Shown here one piece after another: positions 1 to 7,750 of a DNA stretch of 46,000 bases. The notes beneath the pieces are model-generated. The model worked only from the letters and a program-made list of their open reading frames with translations. It was not told the DNA's origin and made no database searches. Positions within the stretch are counted from its first letter, which is position 1, and every line of letters begins with the position of its first letter. The stretch spans positions 1-46,000 of the forward strand of contig NZ_JACIUZ010000036.1 of the NCBI RefSeq assembly GCF_014145505.1, given 5' to 3'. This stretch comes from Limosilactobacillus fastidiosus (GTDB taxonomy: Bacteria > Bacillota > Bacilli > Lactobacillales > Lactobacillaceae). A program made the position numbers and the translations under genes.

Positions 1-54
1 CCTCCTTCTCCGTTTAATGCCTATTTGATTCTGGTTCTCAGTTAAGGACTTTAT

Positions 55-96
55 CTCCCTGAATGTTGATAAATCAATGTTCGGGGAGCTTTTTTA
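55..96 (+). terminator. Rho-independent terminator
   Basis: A long stem runs from 55 to 88 (CTCCC pairing with GGGAG, then GAA/TTC and an inner TTGA/TCAA closing a TAAA loop) and is followed by a run of T. It should end rightward transcription entering from outside the window. Confidence 0.85.
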
Positions 97-126
97 TTAT
101 AATTGATTGTACTATGTTATACTAAG

Positions 127-189
127 TTGACACATTAATGGTGCACTTAATGTGCACTTATAATATCAGAAAAGTGCACAATGTGCACT
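127..189 (+). promoter_or_regulatory. Promoter with repeated GTGCAC operators
   Basis: Four GTGCAC palindromes lie at 141, 152, 174 and 183. TGTGCACTT (151-159) and AAGTGCACA (172-180) form a perfect inverted repeat, and AGTGCAC-aat-GTGCACT (173-189) forms another. A TATAAT box at 159-164 sits between them, and TTGACA lies at 127-132. This looks like an operator-controlled promoter for the restriction-modification remnant downstream. The binding protein is not visible here; methyltransferase autoregulation is one possibility. Confidence 0.5.
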
Positions 190-307
190 AAAGTGTTATA
201 AAACAAATACTTTTCATATTTTAATTTTAATTAAAAAGATTTGGGCAGCTTTTTTTTGTAAAGTGTGTTAACCTTTAGTTATCTTAAAATTGAAAAGAGG
301 AATTATT

Positions 308-424
308 ATGACAGATTCTGTAAGTTCTGCTAAGTTCACTGCAGATGCATTTTTTGCTGGTGTCGGTGGAATTGAGCTAGGTTTTGAGCAAACCGGCAAG
401 CTCAGAGTGTTGTATGCTAATTAA
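308..424 (+). pseudogene. Truncated cytosine-C5 DNA methyltransferase, N-terminal stub
   Basis: The ATG at 308 is preceded by GAAAAGAGG. The 38-residue product contains FFAGVGGIELGFE, which is motif I (the AdoMet-binding loop) of cytosine-C5 DNA methyltransferases, followed by VLYAN, which in intact enzymes leads into motif II. The frame stops at 422-424, so the catalytic Pro-Cys motif IV, the target-recognition domain and all later motifs are missing. The stop overlaps the next start as TAATG. The stub cannot be an active methyltransferase. A deletion that joined the 5' end to the next gene is the simplest explanation. Confidence 0.8.
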
Positions 425-1425
425 TGCCATCCTCCAAGAATGAAACTCCTGAGATTTCAGTTGGTGAAATTAGCTATAGCTCTATTAACGTTGATAATAT
501 TCATGGGTTGAAGTGTACCACCGTTAAGAAACCTCAGAACTTTGTGTTTACTGATGGAATTCATGAGTATAAATGGTCTGCTACTGATAGCCAGTTGTTT
601 ATGAAATTCCATAATAAGGATATTTCTTTGGAAACTTGGCCAGTTCATTACGTTGACGATGCTTTTGCGTTCTTTGAGAATATGGGTTCTGAAACTGTGG
701 AGAAGACTATTTCTCATTCATGGGTTCTGAAAGTAGAACCTTATTCTGGATTTAATGCGTTTATGGGACAGCCTAAACTGGCACGTAAGAATAATGCTCG
801 TGAACGTAGAATTCAACGCATTAAAGAGAAGTATGCTAAGGCTTTGTCTGATGAGCAATTGATGGAGTTAGGCGATAAACTTAATTCGCTACTGCTACCT
901 AATTGGAGTAAAGATGCAGATAAGCCTGAGATGATTGCTATTAGACAAAATTTGATTGATTACGTTAAGTCTTTAGGCAATAGTGACTTACTAGCTGAGA
1001 TTCAAAAGGTGGTATATCGTCCGAGTGACGAACTTGAGCTAAGAATACCTAATGCTTGGGAATTTCACCAGGCATATCCTGACTTCTTTACAGATAAACC
1101 GATATTTAAGAATGGAACAAAGAAGTGTGTTGAGAGCAAGGAAGATAGGACTTTTAAACTACGATTTGTTCCATCTGGTGATGAAATAGAGGCTTATATC
1201 AATCAATCAAGTGGGAAAGCTATTGAATCAACTGGTAAACAAACCATTTTGGGACAGTGGATTCATCGTAATATTTTTCAATTAAAACCATATGAGCAGT
1301 TAACTCAATCAAAACTAGATGAAATGGGTATTAATGCTATTCGATTAACCAAAAAGCAAGATGCCGTTGAGTTATCATTCACGTGGATTGATCCTAACAA
1401 TAAACCAGATGACTACTGGAGTTAA
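424..1425 (+). CDS. Probable type II restriction endonuclease (NgoFVII-like C-terminal domain)
   Basis: This 333-residue protein starts at an ATG overlapping the stop of the methyltransferase stub (TAATG). The C-terminal third, from about residue 245, has the pattern FVPSGDEIEAYINQSSGK, then ILGQWIHRNIFQLKPYE and later ELSFTWID. This resembles the B3-like DNA-recognition domain at the C-terminus of NgoFVII-type restriction enzymes; that is recall of family patterns and was not searched. The N-terminal part shows no HxK phospholipase-D motif that would complete the match, so the nuclease fold is unassigned. Its place after a methyltransferase stub supports a restriction role. If active it would need protection from a methyltransferase elsewhere. 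Confidence 0.45.
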   Translation: MPSSKNETPEISVGEISYSSINVDNIHGLKCTTVKKPQNFVFTDGIHEYKWSATDSQLFMKFHNKDISLETWPVHYVDDAFAFFENMGSETVEKTISHSWVLKVEPYSGFNAFMGQPKLARKNNARERRIQRIKEKYAKALSDEQLMELGDKLNSLLLPNWSKDADKPEMIAIRQNLIDYVKSLGNSDLLAEIQKVVYRPSDELELRIPNAWEFHQAYPDFFTDKPIFKNGTKKCVESKEDRTFKLRFVPSGDEIEAYINQSSGKAIESTGKQTILGQWIHRNIFQLKPYEQLTQSKLDEMGINAIRLTKKQDAVELSFTWIDPNNKPDDYWS

Positions 1426-1432
1426 TAAAAGT

Positions 1433-1480
1433 AGCAGTTTTCTCACCAAGATAATTTGAAGAAGATTGCTTTCTTTTTAT
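1433..1480 (+). terminator. Terminator after the restriction-like gene
   Basis: AGCAGTTTTCT (1433-1443) pairs with AGAAGATTGCT (1460-1470), including two G-U pairs, and a T-rich run follows. Loop and right arm closely resemble the terminator at 45936-45984 at the far end of the window. Confidence 0.7.
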
Positions 1481-1500
1481 TAAAATATCCATATTTTATG

Positions 1501-1527
1501 GCACTGACTTAGTTCAGTGCTTTTTTA
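1501..1527 (+). terminator. Second tandem terminator
   Basis: GCACTGA and TTCAGTGC form a short perfect stem, followed by six T. It lies just after the previous terminator and would insulate the segregation block from the restriction locus. Confidence 0.8.
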
Positions 1528-1602
1528 TTTGCTGAATGTTAGGGTTGGGCGATGATAGTTTTCAGTCAGCACCATTTTTATAATTCTCTATATGTAAAAT
1601 GC

Positions 1603-1650
1603 ATTAAATAATATAAGATACATTGACAAAGTAAAATTAGATGTTAGAAT
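1603..1650 (+). promoter_or_regulatory. Promoter of the segregation operon with a repeat motif
   Basis: TTGACA (1623-1628) and TAGAAT (1645-1650) are separated by 16 bases. Immediately upstream, ATTAAATAATAT at 1603-1614 is an exact copy of a 12-mer also found at 4241, 4454 (inverted) and 6995. This is the expected position for a ParR-type operator/centromere. The stretch 1528-1602 shows nothing further. Confidence 0.6.
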
Positions 1651-1705
1651 ATAATTGTAAATTAAATTAATTAATATAATATATATATAAAAAGGAGCGA
1701 TTCTG

Positions 1706-1819
1706 ATGATTCAATCAATACTTAATACTTTCATTGACTTCATTTTTTACGTTTTTCTATATACTTTTATCGTTGGTATTTCTTGGGCGTTGATGTTACT
1801 TGTGCTAAATATCTATTGA
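1706..1819 (+). CDS. Small membrane peptide
   Basis: An AAGGAG site lies 9 bases before the ATG. The 37-residue product is almost entirely hydrophobic, with one or two membrane-spanning stretches and a single Asp at residue 11. It is the first gene after the promoter at 1623-1650 and ends 24 bases before the next start, so it is probably the leader gene of the segregation operon. It was not recognised. A leader peptide, or a toxin of the small hydrophobic class, cannot be excluded. Confidence 0.5.
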   Translation: MIQSILNTFIDFIFYVFLYTFIVGISWALMLLVLNIY

Positions 1820-1843
1820 AAGTACTAGAAAGAGGGTAATTTA

Positions 1844-2233
1844 ATGTATTCGAATGAGCTTGATTTTAATAAGAATTATCTTAATAAAGAAAGAAAAGAA
1901 ATCTTTAATGCAGTGATGAATTTTGATGATAACACTAAAACAAAGTTTCTCTTTTTCACCAAATCCTCATTGCGTGACTTTCTTTCTGATCTTCAGAAGA
2001 AATCATATCTTGACAATAATATTGGTTTTATAGTTCCTTGGTCAGATATCGCCAAGAGAATTTATATTAATCAGGAAAACTTAAATTATTATATTAAGGA
2101 GCTGTCTGATTGGGATCATAGCGTAATTCGTTTTTTGCTTAAGACCCTTGTAAATGCTTTGAATCAAAAATATTCAAACATGCATTTTGAGGTATCTGAT
2201 GACGAAAAGTACATTTATTTAAATTTCTCATAG
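1844..2233 (+). CDS. Hypothetical protein in the segregation operon
   Basis: This 129-residue, Lys/Asn/Phe-rich soluble protein is preceded by AAAGAGGG. No signal peptide, membrane segment or known motif is seen. It has a helical look with a central hydrophobic segment (NIGFIVPWSDIAKRIY) and a short predicted beta end (EKYIYLNFS). It lies between the small membrane peptide and the actin-like gene, 49 bases before the latter, so it is probably co-transcribed. Function unknown. Confidence 0.55.
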   Translation: MYSNELDFNKNYLNKERKEIFNAVMNFDDNTKTKFLFFTKSSLRDFLSDLQKKSYLDNNIGFIVPWSDIAKRIYINQENLNYYIKELSDWDHSVIRFLLKTLVNALNQKYSNMHFEVSDDEKYIYLNFS

Positions 2234-2282
2234 TTAAAGAATATAACTGATAATATTTAATTTAAAAAAAGAGGTAATTATA

Positions 2283-3518
2283 ATGACAGAGGATTATAGC
2301 GCTAATGAAATTTTGCATTTTTCAAATGATGCAGGAAATGACAGTATGAAGACTTACCTTGATGGTGAACCCTTCAAGATGCCATCTGTTATTGCTTTTA
2401 AGGGACCACAGGACTCTACTGCTCCAATCTCATTTGAGAATGAAGAAGATAAAGGAAAATATATGAATGACTTCCTTAATCATATGGACGTTTCAATTTC
2501 AAGTAATGCAGTTAGTGAAAATCGGCGTTTCCTTGTAGGAAGTAATGCTGCTGCTAGTGGTCTTCACCTAACTTCATTCGATTTAAACGACTTATCAGGG
2601 AAGTCTGATGTTGATTTGACGGCCTTATTGACCCTGAGTCTAATTGCTGGTAACCGGGTAAAAAAAGCTTATAAAAAGGGTGAAGGATTAAACGATCCAT
2701 TAAAAGTTAATGTCAATATGACTACTGCTTTACCGATTTTAGAAGGAAAACAACCAGGTAAAATTGATAAATACCGTGATCGGTATCTGAATGCTACTCA
2801 CGTGGTTACTTTCCATAACTTTAAGGATCCTATTGTTGTGCAGATTAAATTTAATCACGTGTATGTTGGACTAGAAGGTGAAATGGCTCAATTAATGATT
2901 AGCAATAGTATCAATAAGCAATTAGGTCAAATGATTATTAATCAACTTAAAAAGCGCTATCCAAAGGTAGCTAACTCATTAACCCCAGAAATTCTGGAAA
3001 AGTTGATTCAAAACTCACTTGGAATTGATATTGGTGGAGGAACTACTGAATGGACAGCTATTGTTAATGGAACTACTAACCTAAACGTTTCTACTTCGCT
3101 GATGCAAGGATTTGATAATGTTTTAGAGAAGGCAAGATTATATCTACAAACGAAAAACCTTAATTTTGAAAACATTTCTCAAATCCAAGAATATTTGAGC
3201 TCTGATACGGATGACTTCTTTAGTAATAATAAAGAGGTTGTTAAGCAAGCAATTACGGATAACGCTATTTCATTTAATGAACAAATTGTTAAACAGACCT
3301 CTTCGGTTGTTCGGCAAATTGGTTCGCAATTAAACCTAGTATTTGTATATGGGGGCGGTTCAATTTCACTTGCTGATACTTCACTGTTAGATGATTTAAG
3401 TAATAAGCTAAAATTATTTAAGGGTGGTGCTGAAGTACCAGTTATTTGGATTCCAAAGCCCTATGCTCAGGTAATGAATCTTGGCGGACTTTCTATCGTT
3501 CAGAAAGCCTTAAACTAG
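2283..3518 (+). CDS. ParM/Alp7A-like actin ATPase for plasmid segregation
   Basis: This 411-residue protein carries actin-fold nucleotide-binding motifs. Phosphate 1 is NDAGNDSMK near residues 15-23. Phosphate 2 is LGIDIGGGTTEW near residues 246-257. An adenosine-type motif VYGGGS lies near residue 355. Proteins of this family polymerise into filaments that push plasmid copies apart, bound to a ParR-like adaptor on a centromere. The next gene has a suitable N-terminal ribbon-helix-helix. GAGGTAATTATAATG gives a good start. The divergent sequence and length fit the Alp7A/ParM branch of Gram-positive plasmids. Confidence 0.85.
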   Translation: MTEDYSANEILHFSNDAGNDSMKTYLDGEPFKMPSVIAFKGPQDSTAPISFENEEDKGKYMNDFLNHMDVSISSNAVSENRRFLVGSNAAASGLHLTSFDLNDLSGKSDVDLTALLTLSLIAGNRVKKAYKKGEGLNDPLKVNVNMTTALPILEGKQPGKIDKYRDRYLNATHVVTFHNFKDPIVVQIKFNHVYVGLEGEMAQLMISNSINKQLGQMIINQLKKRYPKVANSLTPEILEKLIQNSLGIDIGGGTTEWTAIVNGTTNLNVSTSLMQGFDNVLEKARLYLQTKNLNFENISQIQEYLSSDTDDFFSNNKEVVKQAITDNAISFNEQIVKQTSSVVRQIGSQLNLVFVYGGGSISLADTSLLDDLSNKLKLFKGGAEVPVIWIPKPYAQVMNLGGLSIVQKALN

Positions 3519-3531
3519 CTTAATATATAAG

Positions 3532-3574
3532 AACAATAGGTTATCTGCTACAATAATAGAGATAACCTATTGTT
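3532..3574. repeat. Perfect 15-bp inverted repeat before the ParR-like gene
   Basis: AACAATAGGTTATCT (3532-3546) is repeated exactly inverted at 3560-3574 with a 13-base spacer. It lies between the actin-like gene and the ribosome binding site of the next gene. It could be a protein operator, a transcript hairpin that sets the ratio of the two proteins, or part of the centromere. There is no T-run directly after it, so a classical terminator is unlikely. Confidence 0.8.
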
Positions 3575-3589
3575 GTTAGGAGTAATAAA

Positions 3590-4240
3590 ATGGCAAAGAA
3601 AAGAAAAACTATAAAAACTAGATCAAGATCACTCTACTTACCTAAAAATAAAGTCATGGATGAATGGTTTAACAATCAAGATAATGCTGGAGTATCCATT
3701 AATAATGGGATTATCTTAAAAATTGAAGAATACGGAATTAAGGATTATCCATTAGCTATCGCTGAAAGTTATGCCACTACAGATAAAAAATTAAAAGACA
3801 AAACTAATATTGGTACTCAGGAAAGCTATTCAAAGGTTCAAACAACAGAAAAGCAACAACGATCAAGCGCACTCTACAATGAAGGGCCGGTCTTGGAGTG
3901 GATTGAATCCCAAAGTAATCTAAGCAGCTCAATTGGTTTATTGATCACTGACTTAATAGCTCAATATGGTACTAGTGATTTACCCCTAAAGCTAGCGTGG
4001 CTCAGCGGTAGAAGAAATAAATGCTTAAATGAACTTTCAACTGCAAACATTCCAGAAAAGGATGACGATGATGTTCCTTTGAGCGATGAAGAAGTAGAGC
4101 GACAATCCGAATCAACGCAAGAAGAAGGTAATGAAAAATCATTAGGATCTGAAAAAGTAAACTCAGAAAAATCAGACAACGATGAAGACAAGATCGACTT
4201 ATCAATTCTTCACGATAAAAGCTTTTTTAATAATAATTAA
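3590..4240 (+). CDS. ParR/Alp7R-like DNA-binding partner of the actin-like protein
   Basis: This 216-residue protein is preceded by TTAGGAG. Residues 1-50 are basic with the strand RSRSLYLP followed by two helices, the layout of a ribbon-helix-helix domain. The middle is helical, and the C-terminal 60 residues are very acidic (DDDDVPLSDEE and a Ser/Asp/Glu stretch) and end in KSFFNNN. ParR proteins bind centromere repeats through a ribbon-helix-helix and cap the filament through their C-terminus. Position and architecture support this, although overall sequence is not strongly recognisable. Confidence 0.65.
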   Translation: MAKKRKTIKTRSRSLYLPKNKVMDEWFNNQDNAGVSINNGIILKIEEYGIKDYPLAIAESYATTDKKLKDKTNIGTQESYSKVQTTEKQQRSSALYNEGPVLEWIESQSNLSSSIGLLITDLIAQYGTSDLPLKLAWLSGRRNKCLNELSTANIPEKDDDDVPLSDEEVERQSESTQEEGNEKSLGSEKVNSEKSDNDEDKIDLSILHDKSFFNNN

Positions 4241-4500
4241 ATTAAATAATATATGTTAGCAACAATTTATTTAATACAAATTATATTAAATAAATTAAAG
4301 CAAATGTATATATACGTATCTTGTATTATTTAATATATTGTAAATGTCGGATGAACGAGTAAATACTTTATATAATATAAGATAAATATAATTACTCCAC
4401 TTATTACTAATGATTTATGTTATATAAATTAAATAGTATTGCATTGGTAATTTATATTATTTAATATAAATTCACTACTAAGCCAAAAATAATTGGTCAC
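4241..4500. repeat. AT-rich repeat field, candidate centromere
   Basis: No gene is seen. The stretch repeats variants of ATTAAATAATAT in both directions: exact at 4241-4252 and inverted at 4454-4465, with close variants near 4268, 4285, 4323, 4365 and 4415. The AATATAAGATA segment near 4372 also occurs next to the copy at 1603. A field of short repeats beside an actin-type segregation operon fits a centromere (parC). Low complexity makes individual copies uncertain. Confidence 0.5.
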
Positions 4501-4523
4501 TAAATTATTCAAGGTGGTTTGTT

Positions 4524-4682
4524 ATGGAAAAAGAAGATTTACTTTTAGAAAATGCAAAAAGTATCATTACCAAAGTTTCACTTGAAGTGATTAAGAAAAA
4601 AGTTGATGCTACTAAAGAAAAATCTGATGCTGAATTTTGGAAAAATATTTATTATCTAGCAAAGAAGTATAGAACAATGTAA
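4524..4682 (+). CDS. Small charged protein preceding the Fic gene
   Basis: The ATG at 4524 follows AAGGTGG. The 52-residue product is Lys/Glu-rich and helical throughout and ends 13 bases before the first Fic gene. The place matches that of small Fic antitoxins such as VbhA, but the (S/T)xxxE(G/N) inhibitory motif is absent here; that motif sits in the Fic protein itself. It is therefore called a hypothetical small partner only. Confidence 0.6.
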   Translation: MEKEDLLLENAKSIITKVSLEVIKKKVDATKEKSDAEFWKNIYYLAKKYRTM

Positions 4683-4695
4683 AAAGGAGATTTAT

Positions 4696-5532
4696 ATGGA
4701 TTCTAACAGGCTTAATATTGCTTATGCATTACAGTTAGAAAGAGATTCCAGAACCTCATCAACTCTTTATGATTGGTCACAGGTGCAATTTTCTTATAAT
4801 AGTAACCATATGGAAGGTTCAACGATTACAGAAGCGCAGACCGATCAAATTTACCATGAGAATGCTTTTTTAGCTGAAAAGGATCAAATCATTCGCAAAG
4901 ATGATCAAATTGAGACGGAAAATCATTTTAAACTATTTAACTATATGTTGAATACGGTTGATGAGCCATTGACGTTAGACTATATTGCTAAACTACAGGG
5001 AATCTTAAAAAAGGGTACCTCTGATGAAGATAACCCATTAAAGGTTGTTGGTGGATTTAAGAAGATTGATAATATTATTCGTAATGATCGAGTTGGTGAT
5101 ACAGAGACCTCAACTGCAGATAATGTTAAACAGGATCTTCAAAGACTTATTGATACTTGGGAATCCTCAAAGCATTTAAAAATGGAAGATTATGCTAAAT
5201 TTCATTATCAATTTGAAACAATTCACCCTTTTAGCGATGGAAACGGTCGTGTAGGGAGAATTTTGTTATTCAAAGAGCGATGTCGTAATCGACTCATGCC
5301 GTTTATTATCCGCGATGAAAATAGATTGTTTTATATTAGAGGACTTAACGAATATAAGCGGCAACCGGGGTACCTGATTGGTACTTTTGGTCAGTCTATG
5401 GATGAATATACAAGTGCTGTACAACAAGTTTATGGACCTAATTTTGAAAGGCTACCTAAACCAAAGAGGCAGGCAAAAGGACAGGAACTCCCTGATAATT
5501 TCTTAAATCATGGTTTCGGAAAGTCTCATTAA
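4696..5532 (+). CDS. Fic family adenylyltransferase, self-inhibited type
   Basis: This 278-residue protein is preceded by AAAAGGAG. The catalytic motif HPFSDGNGRVGR begins at His177 and is complete, so AMP transfer (or another nucleotide-phosphate transfer) to a target protein is expected. An N-terminal SNHMEG (Ser36, Glu40, Gly41) fits the inhibitory helix (S/T)xxxE(G/N) of class II Fic proteins. The C-terminal tail ends DNFLNHGFGKSH, which resembles the tail of the next gene. It sits 24 bases before the second Fic gene, in one operon. The target is unknown. Confidence 0.85.
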   Translation: MDSNRLNIAYALQLERDSRTSSTLYDWSQVQFSYNSNHMEGSTITEAQTDQIYHENAFLAEKDQIIRKDDQIETENHFKLFNYMLNTVDEPLTLDYIAKLQGILKKGTSDEDNPLKVVGGFKKIDNIIRNDRVGDTETSTADNVKQDLQRLIDTWESSKHLKMEDYAKFHYQFETIHPFSDGNGRVGRILLFKERCRNRLMPFIIRDENRLFYIRGLNEYKRQPGYLIGTFGQSMDEYTSAVQQVYGPNFERLPKPKRQAKGQELPDNFLNHGFGKSH

Positions 5533-5556
5533 GAAACAGGGCAAGGAGGTAAGCTA

Positions 5557-6375
5557 ATGGACAATACCAGATTAGCCCACTTAGTTGCATCTATTGGGAG
5601 CCTTAATGGGTACGGTAGTTCTATCGCTCAAACAAAAAAAGCCTTAGATACAGGCAACGTCCAATATCTAAAACAAGGTACGGAAGATAGTAATATATTT
5701 AAGGATGCAGTTGCGGGAATAGATGCAATTAAAGAAATTGGCTTTAATGAAGATGGAATTATTGCTGTAAATAAGGCATTTGTTAATAGCGAGGAAGAAG
5801 ACCCAATACTACCTGGGCATTTAAGAAATACTCTTTATAATACAGATGATAATATTGCTATTACAGTAGATGAGCATAGTCAAAAAGCATATATTCCTAA
5901 GGGAATTGTTACCCGTGAAGATCTTAAAAAGATTGTGGATAATTTCAAAAATTCTAAGCAAACTAGATTTGATGGATTAAGAGTATTTGCACAATTATCA
6001 AAATTACAGCCTTTTCAGGACGGCAATAAACGTACTGCGTTAATTGCTGCTAATGCTGCATTAGATATATGGTCCGATGAACATTATTTAGTATTACCAT
6101 TTAATGATTTAGATAAAGCTGAATTTTCGATTAACCTAATGCGGTATTATGATGCAAAAACTCCCGATAAAGAAAATGAATACTTGAAGCGAATGAATTC
6201 ATTTTTACCTGGGTTTAATGAGCTTAATTATAATAAAAGTATTGAAAAGGCAAAATCATTAAAAAATGTTAAAACAAAACCCTTGTTCAGGGATAAAAAA
6301 GTTAAAACACAGAAAGCTGATTACTCTGATTTAGACAACTCATTATTTAATCATTCTCGAGGAATACATCACTAG
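5557..6375 (+). CDS. Fic/Doc-like protein lacking the catalytic histidine
   Basis: This 272-residue protein follows CAAGGAGG. The signature reads LQPFQDGNKRTALIAANAAL. The Doc-like DGNKRTA part is intact, but the residue aligned with the catalytic His is Gln151 (codon CAG at 6007-6009). It may be inactive as an AMP transferase, may use phosphate-transfer chemistry of another kind, or may regulate the neighbouring Fic protein. Its tail, DNSLFNHSRGIHH, resembles that of the first Fic protein. A lysine-rich linker precedes the tail. Confidence 0.75.
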   Translation: MDNTRLAHLVASIGSLNGYGSSIAQTKKALDTGNVQYLKQGTEDSNIFKDAVAGIDAIKEIGFNEDGIIAVNKAFVNSEEEDPILPGHLRNTLYNTDDNIAITVDEHSQKAYIPKGIVTREDLKKIVDNFKNSKQTRFDGLRVFAQLSKLQPFQDGNKRTALIAANAALDIWSDEHYLVLPFNDLDKAEFSINLMRYYDAKTPDKENEYLKRMNSFLPGFNELNYNKSIEKAKSLKNVKTKPLFRDKKVKTQKADYSDLDNSLFNHSRGIHH

Positions 6376-6398
6376 TTAGGAAGGAGCAGGATTATCAA

Positions 6399-6674
6399 TT
6401 GCAGATTATACTATCACTATTGTTTTCAGGCAGTTTTTCATTTATGATAACTGGACTTATTCTAATTATTACTTGTCTTCCAGTTCCTTCAATAAAAGAA
6501 CTGGAACTAACAATATCATTATTTGGATTTGGAGCTGGGTTAGCATTTGGATGCTTAATAATAATATCTAGGTATTCCATTAGCAGTTTTCCCAGTTCTG
6601 GGCTATTCCTTTCGTTAGTAATCTTATTTACGTGTTTACTAACTCATAAACTTTATAAAACAATCAATAAATAA
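6399..6674 (+). CDS. Small membrane protein
   Basis: The start is probably TTG at 6399, 12 bases after AAGGAG (6381-6386). The 91-residue product has three hydrophobic segments (about residues 5-28, 38-58 and 67-82) with a short basic C-terminus. It follows the second Fic gene by 23 bases and may belong to that operon. No family was recognised. Confidence 0.55.
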   Translation: MQIILSLLFSGSFSFMITGLILIITCLPVPSIKELELTISLFGFGAGLAFGCLIIISRYSISSFPSSGLFLSLVILFTCLLTHKLYKTINK

Positions 6675-6707
6675 GAAGGCATTAAAATAGTAATAATAAA
6701 GATAAGC

Positions 6708-6842
6708 ATGATTTCTAATTTACTTGTGATTTCAATTTGTTTAGACCTTATGATTCAGTTCAATCATGTTAATATCTATCAGTTTATAATAATCGTAATG
6801 ACAACATATTCTGTTGTGGTTCAAATAAAAACTGATTACTAG
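6708..6842 (+). CDS. Possible 44-residue membrane peptide
   Basis: An ATG at 6708 opens a 44-residue hydrophobic frame with central Ile/Val-rich stretches. The ribosome binding site is weak (AAGATAAGC). It may be a real small gene at the end of the Fic operon or a decayed piece. Low certainty. Confidence 0.25.
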   Translation: MISNLLVISICLDLMIQFNHVNIYQFIIIVMTTYSVVVQIKTDY

Positions 6843-7250
6843 ATTGTTTTAATTAACATAAAATAACCATATTTGCTTTACAGAATACATTAATTAATAT
6901 GAAGTTCCTGTAATGATTTTAAATTATATATTATTTAAATATGTTAAATAACATATTATCAAAGCTAAACTCGATTTATGTAAAGTCAAATTACATTAAA
7001 TAATATAAATCAAGATTAATTGAATTTAAAATAAGTTATATAACATAATATGAATTGAATATATATTTCTACGTTACATTATATAATGCAATATGAATGT
7101 ATTCTGTAGAATGGTAATTAATTTATCATTTTATAATATGTTATATAATATATAAATTATGCTAAAACATATTATGCTGTATAACACAATATGTTTTTTA
7201 GTAATTGTGAATTACATTAAATTAATAATTTTAGCCTAGTAATTAAGAAC
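6843..7250. repeat. Second AT-rich repeat field
   Basis: No gene is seen over about 400 bases. Repeats of a TTATATAACATAATATGAA type recur near 7035, 7075, 7140 and 7175, together with an exact ATTAAATAATAT at 6995-7006. The content overlaps the motifs at 1603 and 4241-4500. It may be a further centromere half-site or an origin. The stretch 7295-7367, after the reverse terminator, shows nothing. Confidence 0.5.
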
Positions 7251-7261
7251 TATTGATAGTA

Positions 7262-7294
7262 CAAAAAACAGGGAACATCGGTGATGCTCCCTGT
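7262..7294 (-). terminator. Terminator of the leftward membrane operon
   Basis: Read on the minus strand, ACAGGGAGCATC pairs with GATGTTCCCTGT around a short loop, followed by six T. It ends transcription of the three leftward genes from 8603 to 7368. Confidence 0.85.
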
Positions 7295-7367
7295 CAATCA
7301 ATACTTAATACGTAATTATAGTATCATACAAATATGTGATTTACAATTGTTGGTTGTTATGTATTAG

Positions 7368-7733
7368 TTAGTAGTTCTTATTAATTACAACATCATCTCT
7401 AATGATGAAGCTGCCAAACTTGTCTCGCAAGCTATTAATTACCTTTTTTGGAAAATCATGAAAAAGAATTGGCATATGTGGCCATGACTGATGAAGTTGA
7501 TTAATAATCTTTAAAAACTCTTTGGATTCTAGTTCATTAGTATTTCTAGATAAAATTTCAAAAGAAGTAATTGCACCACCAAAATCATGAACAAGTTCTA
7601 CACAGATAATATAGTGCGGATCAATTACAGACTTGGTAACCCATAAGTTAATGGCAGAAGAATAGTGTTCATAATAGTGTTTGATTTTGGTATTAGTTTC
7701 ATTAATTAGTCGATTTAACTGAATGTTATTCAT
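7368..7733 (-). CDS. Hypothetical soluble protein
   Basis: This 121-residue protein has a good start (AGAGGTAATGT before ATG). It looks like a mixed alpha/beta fold with a helical N-terminus, a central strand region (HYIICVELVHDFGGAITSF) and a C-terminal part with WPHMPILFHDFP. No motif was recognised. It is the last gene of a leftward three-gene operon with two membrane proteins. Confidence 0.55.
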   Translation of the reverse strand: MNNIQLNRLINETNTKIKHYYEHYSSAINLWVTKSVIDPHYIICVELVHDFGGAITSFEILSRNTNELESKEFLKIINQLHQSWPHMPILFHDFPKKVINSLRDKFGSFIIRDDVVINKNY

Positions 7734-7750
7734 TACATTACCTCTGAATC

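Noticed and set aside
457-717. Minus-strand frame of 86 codons opposite the restriction-like gene
   Set aside because: No ribosome binding site and no sensible protein; a shadow of the plus-strand gene.
4524-4682. Small protein as a VbhA-type Fic antitoxin
   Set aside because: The (S/T)xxxE(G/N) motif is missing from it and is present in the Fic protein itself, so only position supports the idea.
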